Assembly: GCF_012932915.1 (NCBI RefSeq)
Contig: NZ_VCQU01000007.1
Location: 310,001-374,000, forward strand
Origin: Antrihabitans stalactiti
Lineage (GTDB): Bacteria > Actinomycetota > Actinomycetes > Mycobacteriales > Mycobacteriaceae
Direction of reading: 5' to 3'
Length of the DNA: 64,000 nt
A program made the position numbers and the translations under genes. This document shows positions 9,135 to 18,478 of this stretch, in pieces. The first letter of the stretch is position 1. Every line of letters starts with the position of its first letter. Under the pieces are notes generated by a model. The model was given only the letters and a program-made list of their open reading frames with translations. It was not told the origin of the DNA and ran no database searches.

Positions 9135-10508
9135 TCAGACTGGGTTGATGTCCTCTTGTCCCCGGTTGCTGGTCCGCGGACCGACTGGCACGAGGACAGC
9201 GACAGCCAAGCCCAAAGCGACCACCACGACTGCGAACATCGCAGCCGGCCCATAGTTGTCGAGCACGGGAATCAAGATGAACGGCAATGCAGCGCTGGAC
9301 AGCCGAGAGATGGAGTAGGTCCAGCCAACCGCGGTGGCGCGCACGTCGCTGGGGAAAATCTCGGCCTGGTAGACGTGATAGACGTTGGAGAACACGTTGG
9401 CCGCGGCGGTGGTGAGCACGCCGAAGACGACTATTGCCGCTGTCTCGCTCAGCGTCGCAAATGCGATGCCGCACAATGCCATCGCAGCCGCGCTTGCGAT
9501 GGTCAGGTACTTGCGTTCCCAGCGCGCCAATAGCGGGATCGACAGCAGCGAACCCAGCGGATACCCCAGGAACGACAGCGCAACGAACAGCAGTGACGAT
9601 GTCACGTCGAAGCCGCGGTGGACCAACACCAACGTCGCCAATGTCCCGAAGCCGTAGTAGCCGAAGGGCTGGAACAGGTGGAACACCGCGAGCATCACCA
9701 CGCGCGCCCGATATGGTGACTGGCGCAGGCGGACAATAGGTTTCGTAGAAAGCGCCGGTGGGGTCGTCGACTCTTCGCTGAGGTCGGCCGGCAGGCTCGT
9801 GTCGGTCTCGAATTGCTGCAGTGCGGCTTGCGCCTCGCCATTGCGGCCTTGGCCCGCGAGCCAGCGCGGGGATTCGGGCAGTCCGCGCCGCATCGCGACG
9901 ACGAAGATCGCTCCCGCAGCGCCGATCAGCAGCAAGATCCGCCAGCCGGCGATGCCCGCGATCGTGTGTCCGGTCAGGCCCAGAGACAGGAACCCCAGGG
10001 CTGGTACTGCCAGGAACGAGCAGGTGTACGCCCACGCCGCCAGGCGCCCACGATGGGACGCCGGGAGCACGTCGGAGAGGTAGGCGTCAGCGACGGGGTA
10101 CTCGGCTCCGATCCCGACCCCGGCCAAGAACCGCGCGACGACCAGAATCGCGAGGTTCGGAGCGAACGCAGCGACCAGGCTGCACACCGAGAACCACACC
10201 AGGTTGATCATGAACGCGCGGCGTCGGCCGATCTTGTCGGCGATGTGGCCGAACGCCGCTGCGCCAACAAACATTCCGACGAACGTCGATGCCATGATGA
10301 CCATCAGCGTCGTCCCGCCCAGACCGTACTCGGTCTTCAGCGCGGTCCCGATCGCGCCTGACAGGAAGATCTCGTAGACCTCGAAGAACAAGCCGAGCCC
10401 GATCGCCACCACAACCCTGCGATGAACTGGACCTACCGGCAAGGCGTCGAGACGACGGCCGATATCGATACCTTTAGCGGGAGAGCCGATTTCTGCTGTC
10501 AGCGTCAT
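9135..10508 (-). CDS. MFS transporter (metabolite:H+ symporter type)
   Basis: A 457-residue major facilitator protein with about 12 membrane segments. The TM2-3 loop signature is visible as GHIADKIGRRRAFMIN, and YPVADAYLSDVLP lies in TM4, as in sugar/aromatic-acid and nicotinate-type carriers. The first segment starts near residue 33. It is the first gene of an operon with the CitA/DcuS-like kinase (31 bp downstream) and the response regulator, so expression is probably induced by its own substrate. The substrate is not assignable; an organic acid is likely from the type of sensor. Confidence 0.9.
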   Translation of the reverse strand: MTLTAEIGSPAKGIDIGRRLDALPVGPVHRRVVVAIGLGLFFEVYEIFLSGAIGTALKTEYGLGGTTLMVIMASTFVGMFVGAAAFGHIADKIGRRRAFMINLVWFSVCSLVAAFAPNLAILVVARFLAGVGIGAEYPVADAYLSDVLPASHRGRLAAWAYTCSFLAVPALGFLSLGLTGHTIAGIAGWRILLLIGAAGAIFVVAMRRGLPESPRWLAGQGRNGEAQAALQQFETDTSLPADLSEESTTPPALSTKPIVRLRQSPYRARVVMLAVFHLFQPFGYYGFGTLATLVLVHRGFDVTSSLLFVALSFLGYPLGSLLSIPLLARWERKYLTIASAAAMALCGIAFATLSETAAIVVFGVLTTAAANVFSNVYHVYQAEIFPSDVRATAVGWTYSISRLSSAALPFILIPVLDNYGPAAMFAVVVVALGLAVAVLVPVGPRTSNRGQEDINPV

Positions 10509-10672
10509 TGCCGTTACATTCCTTGACTTTTCGGATGTTCGGGCGATTCCGATGTCCGTGTGAATCGAAGTTAACGACGCACGGTGGCGAAGGCGCGCTT
10601 GTGCTCACAACGGGCGCAAACGCGCGATCTCGGCATTCTGCGCATTCTGCTCGCGACTACGACCGCTGTCGT

Positions 10673-12664
10673 CTAGACGACCTTGGCGGCGATCAGCAGG
10701 TCCCAGATCTCACCCTGGCCGACGACCTCGACGCCGAGTTTCTCTGCTTTGGTCAGTTTGCTCTCACCGACGCCTGCACCGGTGATGAGCAAGTCGGTGT
10801 TGGCCGAGACCGAGGAGGCTGCCGTCGCGCCCGCCTGCTCACAGAGGCGTTGAAACGTTGGGCGCGCGACCTTCTCGCCAGACCGCGGGTCGCTGATAGC
10901 CCCGGTGATGACCACCGTCTTGCCTTCCAGGGGTGCGCCGGCCGCAATGACCGGGGGAAGGTCCTCTTCACGCACGTCCAGGGATACGCCTGCCGCGCGT
11001 AGCTTTTCGAGTTCCGGGCGTAGGCGGGTGAGGTGAGCGACGAGGGAGGTTGCGACCTTCGCGCCGATGTCATCCACGGCCACGAGCCGTTCCTGGCCCG
11101 CGTCGGCGACCTCTTCGAGGGAGCCGAATCCCGCTCGGGCCAGGCGCGCGGCGGTGCCGTCGGAGGCCATCGGGATGGCCAGGCCGATCAGCGCGCGCCG
11201 CAGGCCGACCTGGCGGCTCGCATCGATCGAGTCGATCATGCGTTGGGCCGAGACCTCGCCGATACGGTCGAACTCGAGCAGGCGTTCCTTCGTCAGTGTG
11301 TAGAAGTCCGACGGGTTCTCGAGGACGCCGGCGTCAGCTAGGCGTTCGATCCACACCTGCCCTATGGCGTCGATATCCGCTGCGGCACGCGACGCCCAGT
11401 GGATGAGCCTGCGGACCGTCTGCGCGGGACACGCGACATTGGTGCAGAACAGTTCTCGGCTGTTGCCTTGCTCGGTCACCGGTTGTTCGCACGAGGGGCA
11501 GACAGCGGGCGGCACGATATCGCGCTCCTCGCCCGTTCGTTTCGCGGCATCGAGAACGCCTGCCACAAAAGGGATTACGTCGCCAGCGCGGCGCACCAGC
11601 ACCGTGTCCCCGATCTTGATGTCGCGGGCGCGAATGACTTCTTGGTTGGCCAGCGTCGCCTTCGTGACCGTCGTGCCGCCGACGAAAACCGGCTCCAGCC
11701 ACGCGACCGGGACGATCTTGCCCGTCTTGCCGACGTCCCAGATCACCTCGCGCAGCAACGTGGTCTTCTCCTCGGCGGCGAACTTGAACGCCAACGCGCC
11801 GCGCGGGGAGTTCGACCGCGTTCCGGCCGCCGCATAGGCCTCTCGATCGGCCAGCCGCAGCACCGCACCGTCGAGGTCGTAGTTCAGCGCGTTGCGACCC
11901 TCCTCGATCGCGGTGATCGCGGCCTGCGCTTGCTCGGCATCGACGCAGTGTTGCATCTGTGCACCGGCGATACCGAGAGCCCGCAGCCCCTCTTCCAGGT
12001 CGACGACGCCATCATCGGCAGGGTCATCCAAGTCGAAGCCGAAAAACTGCAAGCGCCGCTCGGCGACCGTCGCCGGGTCCTTTGCCCGCAAAGTGCCCGC
12101 TGCGGCGTTGCGCGGATTGATCAGCGGCTTATCCGGATTCGCCTTGTTGTATGCGAGGAAGGTCGACCGGAGCATCACCGCTTCGCCACGCACCTCCACC
12201 CGCCCGCGGCTACCGATCCGCTCGGGGACGCCGTCGACCAAGGCGCGAACCAACATGGTCACGTCGTCACCGGTGGTGCCATCGCCGCGGGTGATGGCAC
12301 GTACGAGGCGCCCGTCCTCGAAGACCAGAGCCAGGGACAAGCCGTCGAGCTTCGGCATCACTACAACCGACTGCCCGGGGAAGCGGTTGAAGAACGCCGC
12401 AACCTGCTCAGGTTTGGTCGCCTTCTCCAGTGACAGCATCGGACGCGAATGCCGGACTGGAGCGTGCAGCTCTGCGGGCGCGCCGACCTGCTCCAGCGGA
12501 TTGAGGTCGAGCGTGAGGTCGGGGTGCGCTTCGAGAAGGCCGCGTAGTTCGTCTTCGATCGCGTCGTACTCGGCGTCTGCGACCAGCGGCGCCCCCTGGT
12601 AGTAGGCGTCGCGTAGCTCGACTATGCGGTCCGCGAGCTTCTGAGCGTGTTCCCCTGTTTTCAC
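10673..12664 (-). CDS. NAD-dependent DNA ligase, divergent LigA-type
   Basis: A 663-residue NAD+-dependent DNA ligase. The Ia/adenylation domain carries the nucleotidyl-accepting Lys105 in PKLDGLS (KxDG) and TRGDGTTGDDVT. The OB fold, a four-Cys zinc site (CPSCEQPVTEQ... CTNVACPAQ), HhH repeats and a C-terminal BRCT domain (GKTVVITGAISDPRSG) follow in the usual order, so the enzyme looks complete. KLDG replaces the KIDG usual in the housekeeping mycobacterial enzyme, and much of the sequence differs from that enzyme, which suggests a second ligase. It lies 46 bp behind the CYP153 gene on the same strand, with no repair genes around it. Confidence 0.9.
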   Translation of the reverse strand: MKTGEHAQKLADRIVELRDAYYQGAPLVADAEYDAIEDELRGLLEAHPDLTLDLNPLEQVGAPAELHAPVRHSRPMLSLEKATKPEQVAAFFNRFPGQSVVVMPKLDGLSLALVFEDGRLVRAITRGDGTTGDDVTMLVRALVDGVPERIGSRGRVEVRGEAVMLRSTFLAYNKANPDKPLINPRNAAAGTLRAKDPATVAERRLQFFGFDLDDPADDGVVDLEEGLRALGIAGAQMQHCVDAEQAQAAITAIEEGRNALNYDLDGAVLRLADREAYAAAGTRSNSPRGALAFKFAAEEKTTLLREVIWDVGKTGKIVPVAWLEPVFVGGTTVTKATLANQEVIRARDIKIGDTVLVRRAGDVIPFVAGVLDAAKRTGEERDIVPPAVCPSCEQPVTEQGNSRELFCTNVACPAQTVRRLIHWASRAAADIDAIGQVWIERLADAGVLENPSDFYTLTKERLLEFDRIGEVSAQRMIDSIDASRQVGLRRALIGLAIPMASDGTAARLARAGFGSLEEVADAGQERLVAVDDIGAKVATSLVAHLTRLRPELEKLRAAGVSLDVREEDLPPVIAAGAPLEGKTVVITGAISDPRSGEKVARPTFQRLCEQAGATAASSVSANTDLLITGAGVGESKLTKAEKLGVEVVGQGEIWDLLIAAKVV

Positions 12665-12710
12665 AGCACCCGACGCTACAGATACCCACTGACGCGCTCG
12701 CCTGCGCTGG

Positions 12711-14096
12711 TCAGGCCGGCTGCTTACTGGTGAGCTTGACCATCATCTTCGTGTAGCCCTTCACGAAGTTGGATTGTGCATACTCCGGCTCCGACACCAC
12801 CTCGATGTCTTCGAACCGCGCAAGCAACTCCTCCCAGAGGATTCGCAGCTGCAACTCGGCGAGCCGGCTGCCCATGCATCGATGGACGCCGATGCCGAAC
12901 GAGATGTGATGGCGCGCAGCGGATCGGTCGATGATGAATTCGTCCGGATTCTCGAATTTGCGCTCGTCCCGGTTGCCCGACACGTACCACATGACGAGCT
13001 TGTCGCCCTTTCGGATGAACTGCCCGTTGAGCACGGTGTCTTCCTTGGCGACGCGGCGCATGTACGCCAGCGGCGTCTGCCAGCGGATGATCTCGGGGAT
13101 CATCTTGCGAAGCAGCGCGGGGTTTGCCTTGAGTTTTGCGAACTGGTCCGGGAATTGGTTCAGCGCCAGCACACCGCCGGTCATCGAATTGCGGGTGGTG
13201 TCGTTGCCACCCACGATCAGCAGCAAGAGGTTACCGAGGAACTCCATCGGGCGATGGATCAAATCCTTCGTGTCCTCGGACGACTGGAGCAGGGTGATCA
13301 GGTCGAAACCGGGCTTCTCGCCTGCCGCCAAACGGGCGGCCTTGTCATGCCAGAGTGCACTGAAGTGGCGTGCCATGTCTGCGATGCCCGTGAACATCTC
13401 GTCCATGTCGTTCTCGCCGCCCGTGGCCGAGGCGCTGCCGCCCGCCAAGTCGGACCAATACACCAGCTTGCGGCGCTGTTCGTACGGGAAGTCGAGCAGC
13501 GTCGCCAGCATGCGCGAAGTCAGTTCGATCGAGACCTTGTCCACCCAGTCGAAGGGCTCCCCGATCGGCAGGTTGTCGAGCACTTCTTGCACGCGCGATC
13601 GGATGAGGTCTTCCATTTCTTCGAGGTTTTGGGGCGCAACCACGCCTTGCACGGCGTTGCGCTGCTCGTCATGACGCGGGGGGTCCATGGCGATGAACAT
13701 TTCGACGCTCAGGCCCTCGGGCGGCTCACCGATCACGATGAACGGTTCGGCGGAGAACACGTCGGCGTTCTTGTCGACGGCGATGATGTCCTCGTAGCGA
13801 GTGATCGACCAGAACGGGCCGAAAGGGCTGTTCGGCTGGTAATGCACCGGCGCCTCATCACGCAGGCGCTTGAAGTACGACTGCCATTTTCCCTGGCGGA
13901 AGAGGAATGGGTTACTGACGTCGATCTGTGCCAGCGGCACATCCTCGACGTCAGGAATCGGGCGTTCGACGAAGACCGGCGCGTTGTCACTGACCACCAT
14001 CTTCTTCGCCTTCTGGAAGAGATGCACGCCCTGAATCTGCTTGTCGAGCGGGATCGTCGCCTGCGCCTTGTTGATCACTTGATCGAGAAGGTTCAT
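12711..14096 (-). CDS. Cytochrome P450, CYP153 family (terminal alkane hydroxylase)
   Basis: A 461-residue soluble P450. The heme motif is FGIGVHRCMGSRLAE (Cys407), the I-helix is VGGNDTTRNSMTGG (about 296-308) and the K-helix ExxR is EIIR (335-338). The I-helix and the region after the heme Cys are those of CYP153 enzymes, which hydroxylate the terminal methyl of medium-chain alkanes and related compounds. The start MNLLDQVINKAQ fits the family better than the upstream codon at 14231. The ferredoxin and ferredoxin reductase that often accompany CYP153 are absent here and must be encoded elsewhere. It is divergent from a TetR gene across a perfect palindrome. Confidence 0.93.
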   Translation of the reverse strand: MNLLDQVINKAQATIPLDKQIQGVHLFQKAKKMVVSDNAPVFVERPIPDVEDVPLAQIDVSNPFLFRQGKWQSYFKRLRDEAPVHYQPNSPFGPFWSITRYEDIIAVDKNADVFSAEPFIVIGEPPEGLSVEMFIAMDPPRHDEQRNAVQGVVAPQNLEEMEDLIRSRVQEVLDNLPIGEPFDWVDKVSIELTSRMLATLLDFPYEQRRKLVYWSDLAGGSASATGGENDMDEMFTGIADMARHFSALWHDKAARLAAGEKPGFDLITLLQSSEDTKDLIHRPMEFLGNLLLLIVGGNDTTRNSMTGGVLALNQFPDQFAKLKANPALLRKMIPEIIRWQTPLAYMRRVAKEDTVLNGQFIRKGDKLVMWYVSGNRDERKFENPDEFIIDRSAARHHISFGIGVHRCMGSRLAELQLRILWEELLARFEDIEVVSEPEYAQSNFVKGYTKMMVKLTSKQPA

Positions 14097-14180
14097 GAGT
14101 TCGCCTGCCTGGTGGGGGTTCGAGAGTCCTGGGTCACGTCTGAATTTCGGACAGTCCCTGCGCCGCCGGCCGAGCATTAC

Positions 14181-14200
14181 TAGGAACTGATCAGTTCCTA
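14181..14200. promoter_or_regulatory. Perfect 20-bp palindrome between CYP153 and TetR genes (probable operator)
   Basis: TAGGAACTGATCAGTTCCTA is its own reverse complement. It lies 85 bp upstream of the CYP153 start and about 40 bp upstream of the TetR start. A perfect palindrome in a divergent TetR promoter region is the usual form of a TetR operator, so the adjacent TetR protein probably represses both genes from here. Confidence 0.75.
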
Positions 14201-14240
14201 AAACGGTAGGCGGCGCGACGCGGTGTGTCAAGATTGGAGA

Positions 14241-14879
14241 GTGAACGATTCAACCGCCGTGGTCCGGACGTTCCGAGGCGTCAGCGCAGCGGAGCGCGTG
14301 CGGCTGCGTCGTGATGCCCTGCTCGACGCAGGCCTCAGCGCGCTCGCGGATGGAACTCGCGCATCGGTCACCGTTGACGACGTCAGCGCGCGAGCAGGTT
14401 TGTCGAAGCGCTATTTCTACGAGCACTTCCACACCCGGAACGATTTGTTCGTAGCCCTCGGCGAGCGGTTGGTGGACGAAGTCACTGCAGCTGCCCGGGC
14501 CGCCATCGCAACCCCGGCCCCCGACATGCTCAGTCGAGTGCAAGAAATGGTCGGAAGCGTTGTGTCAGTTCTTATCTCCGACACTCGCAACGCTCGGCTG
14601 TTCGTCGACATGATGGGCGGCGACGAACGCAAAGACACCGTCGGCCGCGCCGAGCACGCGATCGCCGCCATGCTCATCGACGCCGTCGTTTCGGACATCG
14701 AGGTGACCGAAAAAGAACGCATTCGTTTGGATGTCGCCGCCTTGATGCTCATCGTCGGAGCAGCGCAAGCCATCAGCGATTGGGTGGACGGCGGAATCGA
14801 ACTCTCACGAGCCGAGCTGATCGAGGAAATCGTTCGAATGGTCGCCGCGGCGATTCGCACGGTGCGTCCCGATCTCTAA
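14241..14879 (+). CDS. TetR/AcrR family transcriptional regulator (probable CYP153 repressor)
   Basis: A 212-residue TetR protein with its HTH at about 30-65 ([24 protein letters not shown]). Two in-frame GTG codons, 14223 and 14241, could start it; GGAGA lies directly before 14241, too close to be ideal, so the start is uncertain. It is divergent from CYP153 with a perfect palindrome between them. Its 3' end overlaps the convergent CoA-transferase gene by 4 bp. An alkane- or alcohol-responsive role is an inference from the neighbour. Confidence 0.88.
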   Translation: MNDSTAVVRTFRGVSAAERVRLRRDALLDAGLSALADGTRASVTVDDVSARAGLSKRYFYEHFHTRNDLFVALGERLVDEVTAAARAAIATPAPDMLSRVQEMVGSVVSVLISDTRNARLFVDMMGGDERKDTVGRAEHAIAAMLIDAVVSDIEVTEKERIRLDVAALMLIVGAAQAISDWVDGGIELSRAELIEEIVRMVAAAIRTVRPDL

Positions 14880-15565
14880 CCCAGCCCGTCGCCTTCGCGC
14901 CATGTGCGGGCGTGGACCGATATCGCCCCAACGTCGAGCAGCGTATCGGTGAGGGCGGCAACCTCGTCGACGGTCACACCCGGAGCGAGTTCCCGGAGCG
15001 CAAGAGTGCCATCGCCGGTGACGTCGATGACCGCGAGGTTGGTGATGATGCGGTCGACCACGCCCTGGCCTGTCAGCGGCAGCGTGCAGGCGTCGACAAT
15101 TTTCGGCTTTCCATCCCGGTCGATGTGTTCCATGACGACGATGACGCGACTTGCCCCATGGACGAGATCCATCGCGCCGCCCATGCCCTTGACCATCTTT
15201 CCGGGGACCATCCAGTTCGCGAGGTCACCGTTCTTGGCGACCTGCATAGCACCCAGTATCGCGGTGTCGATGTGGCCGCCTCTGATCATCCCGAACGACA
15301 GTGCGGAATCGAAGAACGAGGCGCCCGGGTTGACCGTGACCGTCTCCTTGCCCGCATTGATCAGATTGGCGTCGACCGCGTTTTCGGTTGGATAGGGTCC
15401 TGTCCCGAGAATCCCGTTCTCGGAATGCAACGTCACATGAACGTCGGGGTCGCGGTAAGCGGGAATGAGCGTAGGCAGTCCGATACCGAGGTTAACGTAC
15501 TCGCCGTCGACCAGCTCTGCGGCCGCGCGTTCAGCCATTTGCGCGCGAGTCCATCCCCGGCTCAC
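14876..15565 (-). CDS. scoB: 3-oxoacid CoA-transferase subunit B
   Basis: A 229-residue beta subunit of a class I 3-oxoacid CoA-transferase. The catalytic Glu is in [11 protein letters not shown] and the family motif GIGLPTLIP is near residue 27. It begins inside the subunit A stop (ATGA overlap), so the two subunits are made together. It activates or releases acids using succinyl-CoA or another CoA donor; PcaJ-like (3-oxoadipate) and ScoB-like (acetoacetate) members look alike, so the substrate is open. Two copies of the island operator precede the A gene. Confidence 0.93.
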   Translation of the reverse strand: MSRGWTRAQMAERAAAELVDGEYVNLGIGLPTLIPAYRDPDVHVTLHSENGILGTGPYPTENAVDANLINAGKETVTVNPGASFFDSALSFGMIRGGHIDTAILGAMQVAKNGDLANWMVPGKMVKGMGGAMDLVHGASRVIVVMEHIDRDGKPKIVDACTLPLTGQGVVDRIITNLAVIDVTGDGTLALRELAPGVTVDEVAALTDTLLDVGAISVHARTWREGDGLG

Positions 15566-16329
15566 CGCGTTGCCTCTTTTGCTGTTGTGACAGTTCGCTT
15601 TTCGATTCGCGTCCGCTGTGGACCCGTCTCGACGATTCGTTGGACAAACACTCCCGGCAGATGAACTTGCGCGGGATCGAGGGTGCCCGTGGGCACGAGT
15701 TGTTCCACCTGCGCGACGGTTACCCTGCCAGCCATCGCGGCGAGAGGGTTGAAATTCATTGCGGTCTTGTCGAAGACGAGATTGCCGGCCGAATCTCCTT
15801 GCAATGCATGCACCAACGCGAAGTCGGATGTGATTCCGTGTTCGAGGACGTACCGGGTGCCACCGAAGACTCGCACTTCTTTTGGGGGTGAGCCGATTGC
15901 GACCGAGCCGTCACTGTTGAACTTCCACGGCAGTCCGCCGTCAGCGACTGGGCTGCCGACACCGGCCGGAGTGAAGAACGCGGGGATGCCGACTCCCCCT
16001 GCACGCAGTCGTTCTGCCAGCGTGCCCTGCGGCGTCAGCTCGACTTCGAGTTCGCCGGCGAGGTACTGACGAGCGAATTCTTTGTTCTCCCCGACGTAGG
16101 ACGCGGTGACTCGGCGCACTCGATGGGTGTCGAGCAAAATGCCAAGTCCGTGGGCGTCGATTCCGCAGTTGTTGGAGAAGATTTCGAGATTGCCGACGTC
16201 TGAGTCGGCCAGTGCCCAGATCAGCGCGTCGGGTATGCCGCAGAGCCCGAATCCGCCGACGGCGATCGATGCGCCGTCGGCGATGTCGGCGACCGCGTCT
16301 TCCGGTGTGGTGTACACCTTCGTTCCCAT
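15562..16329 (-). CDS. scoA: 3-oxoacid CoA-transferase subunit A
   Basis: A 255-residue alpha subunit with the CoA-binding glycine motif [14 protein letters not shown] near residue 24 and [13 protein letters not shown]. The ATG at 16329 is chosen because AGAGGAC lies seven bases upstream; a TTG sits directly before it. It is translationally coupled to subunit B. Its promoter region holds two TCAAC-N6-GTTG sites, which places it under the same control as the divergent Baeyer-Villiger monooxygenase and suggests that the pathway ends in an acid needing CoA activation. Confidence 0.93.
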   Translation of the reverse strand: MGTKVYTTPEDAVADIADGASIAVGGFGLCGIPDALIWALADSDVGNLEIFSNNCGIDAHGLGILLDTHRVRRVTASYVGENKEFARQYLAGELEVELTPQGTLAERLRAGGVGIPAFFTPAGVGSPVADGGLPWKFNSDGSVAIGSPPKEVRVFGGTRYVLEHGITSDFALVHALQGDSAGNLVFDKTAMNFNPLAAMAGRVTVAQVEQLVPTGTLDPAQVHLPGVFVQRIVETGPQRTRIEKRTVTTAKEATR

Positions 16330-16368
16330 CAAAGTCCTCTTTCGCTGTGTTCCACACCGCCAAGTTTG

Positions 16369-16384
16369 TCAACGTGACTGTTGC
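16369..16384. promoter_or_regulatory. Island operator copy 1 (TCAAC-N6-GTTGC)
   Basis: TCAAC GTGACT GTTGC, one base off the consensus TC(A/T)AC-N6-GTTGA that recurs at three promoter regions between 16.3 and 22.1 kb. It lies about 40 bp upstream of scoA. Confidence 0.6.
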
Positions 16385-16401
16385 TCACGGACCACGCGTT
16401 G

Positions 16402-16417
16402 TCAACATGAACGTTGA
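16402..16417. promoter_or_regulatory. Island operator copy 2 (TCAAC-N6-GTTGA)
   Basis: TCAAC ATGAAC GTTGA, inside the longer inverted repeat GTTGTCAAC (16398-16406) / GTTGACAAC (16413-16421), whose 9-bp arms are perfect. It sits between scoA and the monooxygenase gene and is the best-formed copy. Confidence 0.72.
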
Positions 16418-16456
16418 CAACGACACCTGTGGATGTCAGGATTCGAAAGACGCTTG

Positions 16457-16472
16457 TCAACGTCCGCGTTGA
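16457..16472. promoter_or_regulatory. Island operator copy 3 (TCAAC-N6-GTTGA)
   Basis: TCAAC GTCCGC GTTGA, 20 bp before the monooxygenase ATG at 16492 and just ahead of its ribosome-binding site, where a bound repressor would block transcription. Confidence 0.7.
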
Positions 16473-16491
16473 TTCTTGGAGAGAGGTACAC

Positions 16492-18420
16492 ATGCAAGAC
16501 GAAGACGGCTACTTCAACCCGGATCGCTTGAGCGAGCAGGAAGTGCGGGCCGCGGTGGCCATCGCGAACGTGCCGGCGTTGCTCATGGTCGTTTATCAGA
16601 CGACCGGCGACCCGAAATGGCTCGAGGAGCCCTATCGCCCGACCCGCGGAAAAGGTTTGGGGGACCATGATTCCGGCGGCTTGGCTCCCACATTGCAGGA
16701 CGAGATACGCGAAAATGCTGTGGCTGCGATCCTGTCGCTCCAAGCCGGTCACGCACCGGCCATCCCGTCCCCATCGCCCGAAGACACGGTCCGGATGATG
16801 ACAGTGTGCATGGGCGAACCCGTCGGCGACGAGTACGGTCCGATGCTTTCCCAGGAGCTCGCCCGCCGCGTTGCTCCCGACGCCCCCGAGATCGCGCTCG
16901 AGCCTGTGCAGCCACCGCCGGGCTTCAATGTGGTGCTGATCGGCACGGGCGTGGCGGGAATCGCGGCAGCCCAACAGCTCGAGGACATGGGCGTGGATTA
17001 CGTCATCCTCGAGAAGCAACCCGAGTCGGGAGGCAACTGGTTCCAGAACACCTATCCGGGTGCCGGCGTCGACACCCCGAGCCACCTCTACTCGTTCTCG
17101 TTCGCGAAGAACGACTGGAACACACACTTCGAGTTGCGAAACGACTTGCAGCTCTACTTCACCCGAACGATGAAAGCTCTCGGCGGGCACGAGCGAGTGC
17201 GCTACGGCACCGAGGTTCTCAGCGCTGACTACGACGAAACCACCAAGCGGTGGAACGTCGCCGTCCGCAACGGGGCAGGCGAAGAAGAGGTCCTGAACGC
17301 GAGCGTGGTCATCAGCGCCGTGGGAGTCCTCAATCGACCAAAGCTACCCAATGTTGCTGGAATGGAGACTTTTTCGGGCATTCAGTTCCATTCGTCAGAC
17401 TGGCCAGAGGGGCTCGAACTCGAGGACAAGCGCGTCGCCGTCGTCGGCACCGGAGCCAGCTCCATGCAGATCACACCGGCCATCGCAGATCGCGTCGAGC
17501 AACTGACCGTCTTCCAGCGATCGCCGCAGTGGGTCGCGCCATTCGAGAAGTTCCGAACACCAATTCCTCTGGAGCTGCGCCGGTTGATGCAGTCGTGCCC
17601 CGAGTATCACAGCTGGTACTGGATTCGGCTGTTTTGGCAGTTCGGCGACAAGGTCATCGAGTCCCTTCGCGTCGACCCCGCGTGGGAGCATCCGGAGCGT
17701 GCGGTCAACGCGCGCAACGACGCGCACCGCGAGTACTTCACGCGCTATATCACCGCACAACTCGGGGACCGTACCGACCTGCTGGACAAAGTCCTTCCGG
17801 ACTACCCACCGTTCGGCAAGCGAATCCTGTTGGACAACGGGTGGTTCGCAGCGCTGCGCAAGGACAATGTGGAGCTGGTGAACGACGGAGTCGACCGAGT
17901 AACTCCCACCGGCCTTGTCAGCAGTGCGGGGGTCGAGTTCGACGCCGACGTCATCATTTGGGCCACAGGCTTCGAGGCCGCACGTTTCGTGTCGTCTCTC
18001 GATGTCCGTGGCATCGGCGGACTCTCGCTGCGACAGGCGTGGAACGACGATGACCCGAGGGCATATCTCGGTGTGTCTGTTCCCGACTTTCCCAACTTCT
18101 TCATGCTCGGCGGCCCGAACTCGTTCCCTGGCAGCGGCAGCTTCATGTTCTTCATGGAGGTCCAGATGCGTTACATCCGTGGACTTCTCACGGAGATGTT
18201 CAAGAACGACATCACCGCGATCGACGCCACAGCCGAGGCGAACGACCGCTACAACGAGCTCGTCGACACCACTCACGACAAGACGGTGTGGACCCACCGC
18301 GGAATGTCGACCTACTACCGCAACCGACACGGTCGAGTCGTGTTCGTGATGCCCTTCCTCAACGTCGAGTACTGGCAGATGACTGAACGGCCCGACCTCG
18401 AGAACTACACCAAGCGCTGA
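16492..18420 (+). CDS. Baeyer-Villiger monooxygenase, 4-hydroxyacetophenone monooxygenase-like
   Basis: A 642-residue flavoprotein that should insert oxygen next to a ketone to give an ester or lactone, using FAD and NADPH. The BVMO fingerprint FSGIQFHSSDWP (294-305) lies between two Rossmann motifs, GTGVAG (151-156) and GTGASS (319-324). An N-terminal extension of about 140 residues precedes the FAD domain, as in 4-hydroxyacetophenone monooxygenases (about 640 residues) and not in cyclohexanone monooxygenases. The start at 16492 has GAGAGG seven bases upstream; an in-frame ATG at 16414 lies within the operators and is rejected. A strong hairpin follows the stop. Whether its ketone is aromatic or alicyclic is not known. 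Confidence 0.93.
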   Translation: MQDEDGYFNPDRLSEQEVRAAVAIANVPALLMVVYQTTGDPKWLEEPYRPTRGKGLGDHDSGGLAPTLQDEIRENAVAAILSLQAGHAPAIPSPSPEDTVRMMTVCMGEPVGDEYGPMLSQELARRVAPDAPEIALEPVQPPPGFNVVLIGTGVAGIAAAQQLEDMGVDYVILEKQPESGGNWFQNTYPGAGVDTPSHLYSFSFAKNDWNTHFELRNDLQLYFTRTMKALGGHERVRYGTEVLSADYDETTKRWNVAVRNGAGEEEVLNASVVISAVGVLNRPKLPNVAGMETFSGIQFHSSDWPEGLELEDKRVAVVGTGASSMQITPAIADRVEQLTVFQRSPQWVAPFEKFRTPIPLELRRLMQSCPEYHSWYWIRLFWQFGDKVIESLRVDPAWEHPERAVNARNDAHREYFTRYITAQLGDRTDLLDKVLPDYPPFGKRILLDNGWFAALRKDNVELVNDGVDRVTPTGLVSSAGVEFDADVIIWATGFEAARFVSSLDVRGIGGLSLRQAWNDDDPRAYLGVSVPDFPNFFMLGGPNSFPGSGSFMFFMEVQMRYIRGLLTEMFKNDITAIDATAEANDRYNELVDTTHDKTVWTHRGMSTYYRNRHGRVVFVMPFLNVEYWQMTERPDLENYTKR

Positions 18421-18434
18421 CGACACGGCTGAGA

Positions 18435-18460
18435 GGGCGGGAACCGAAAGGTTCCCGCCC
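18435..18460 (+). terminator. Hairpin after monooxygenase gene
   Basis: GGGCGGGAACC (18435-18445), GAAA loop, GGTTCCCGCCC (18450-18460): a perfect 11-bp GC-rich stem 15 bp after the stop. The T-run is weak (AAATAACTT), so termination strength is uncertain. Confidence 0.75.
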
Positions 18461-18478
18461 AAATAACTTGGCCCTCAA

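Noticed and set aside
11399-12433. Rightward frame of 344 codons inside the DNA ligase
   Set aside because: Antisense shadow of a well-conserved ligase; no motif or ribosome-binding site.
12774-14183. Long rightward frame (469 codons) across the CYP153 gene
   Set aside because: It is antisense to a clear P450, contains no domain, and is rich in Arg/His as expected for a mirror frame in GC-rich DNA.
16414-16491. Upstream ATG 16414 as start of the BVMO
   Set aside because: It would put coding sequence across operators 2 and 3; ATG 16492 has a good ribosome-binding site.
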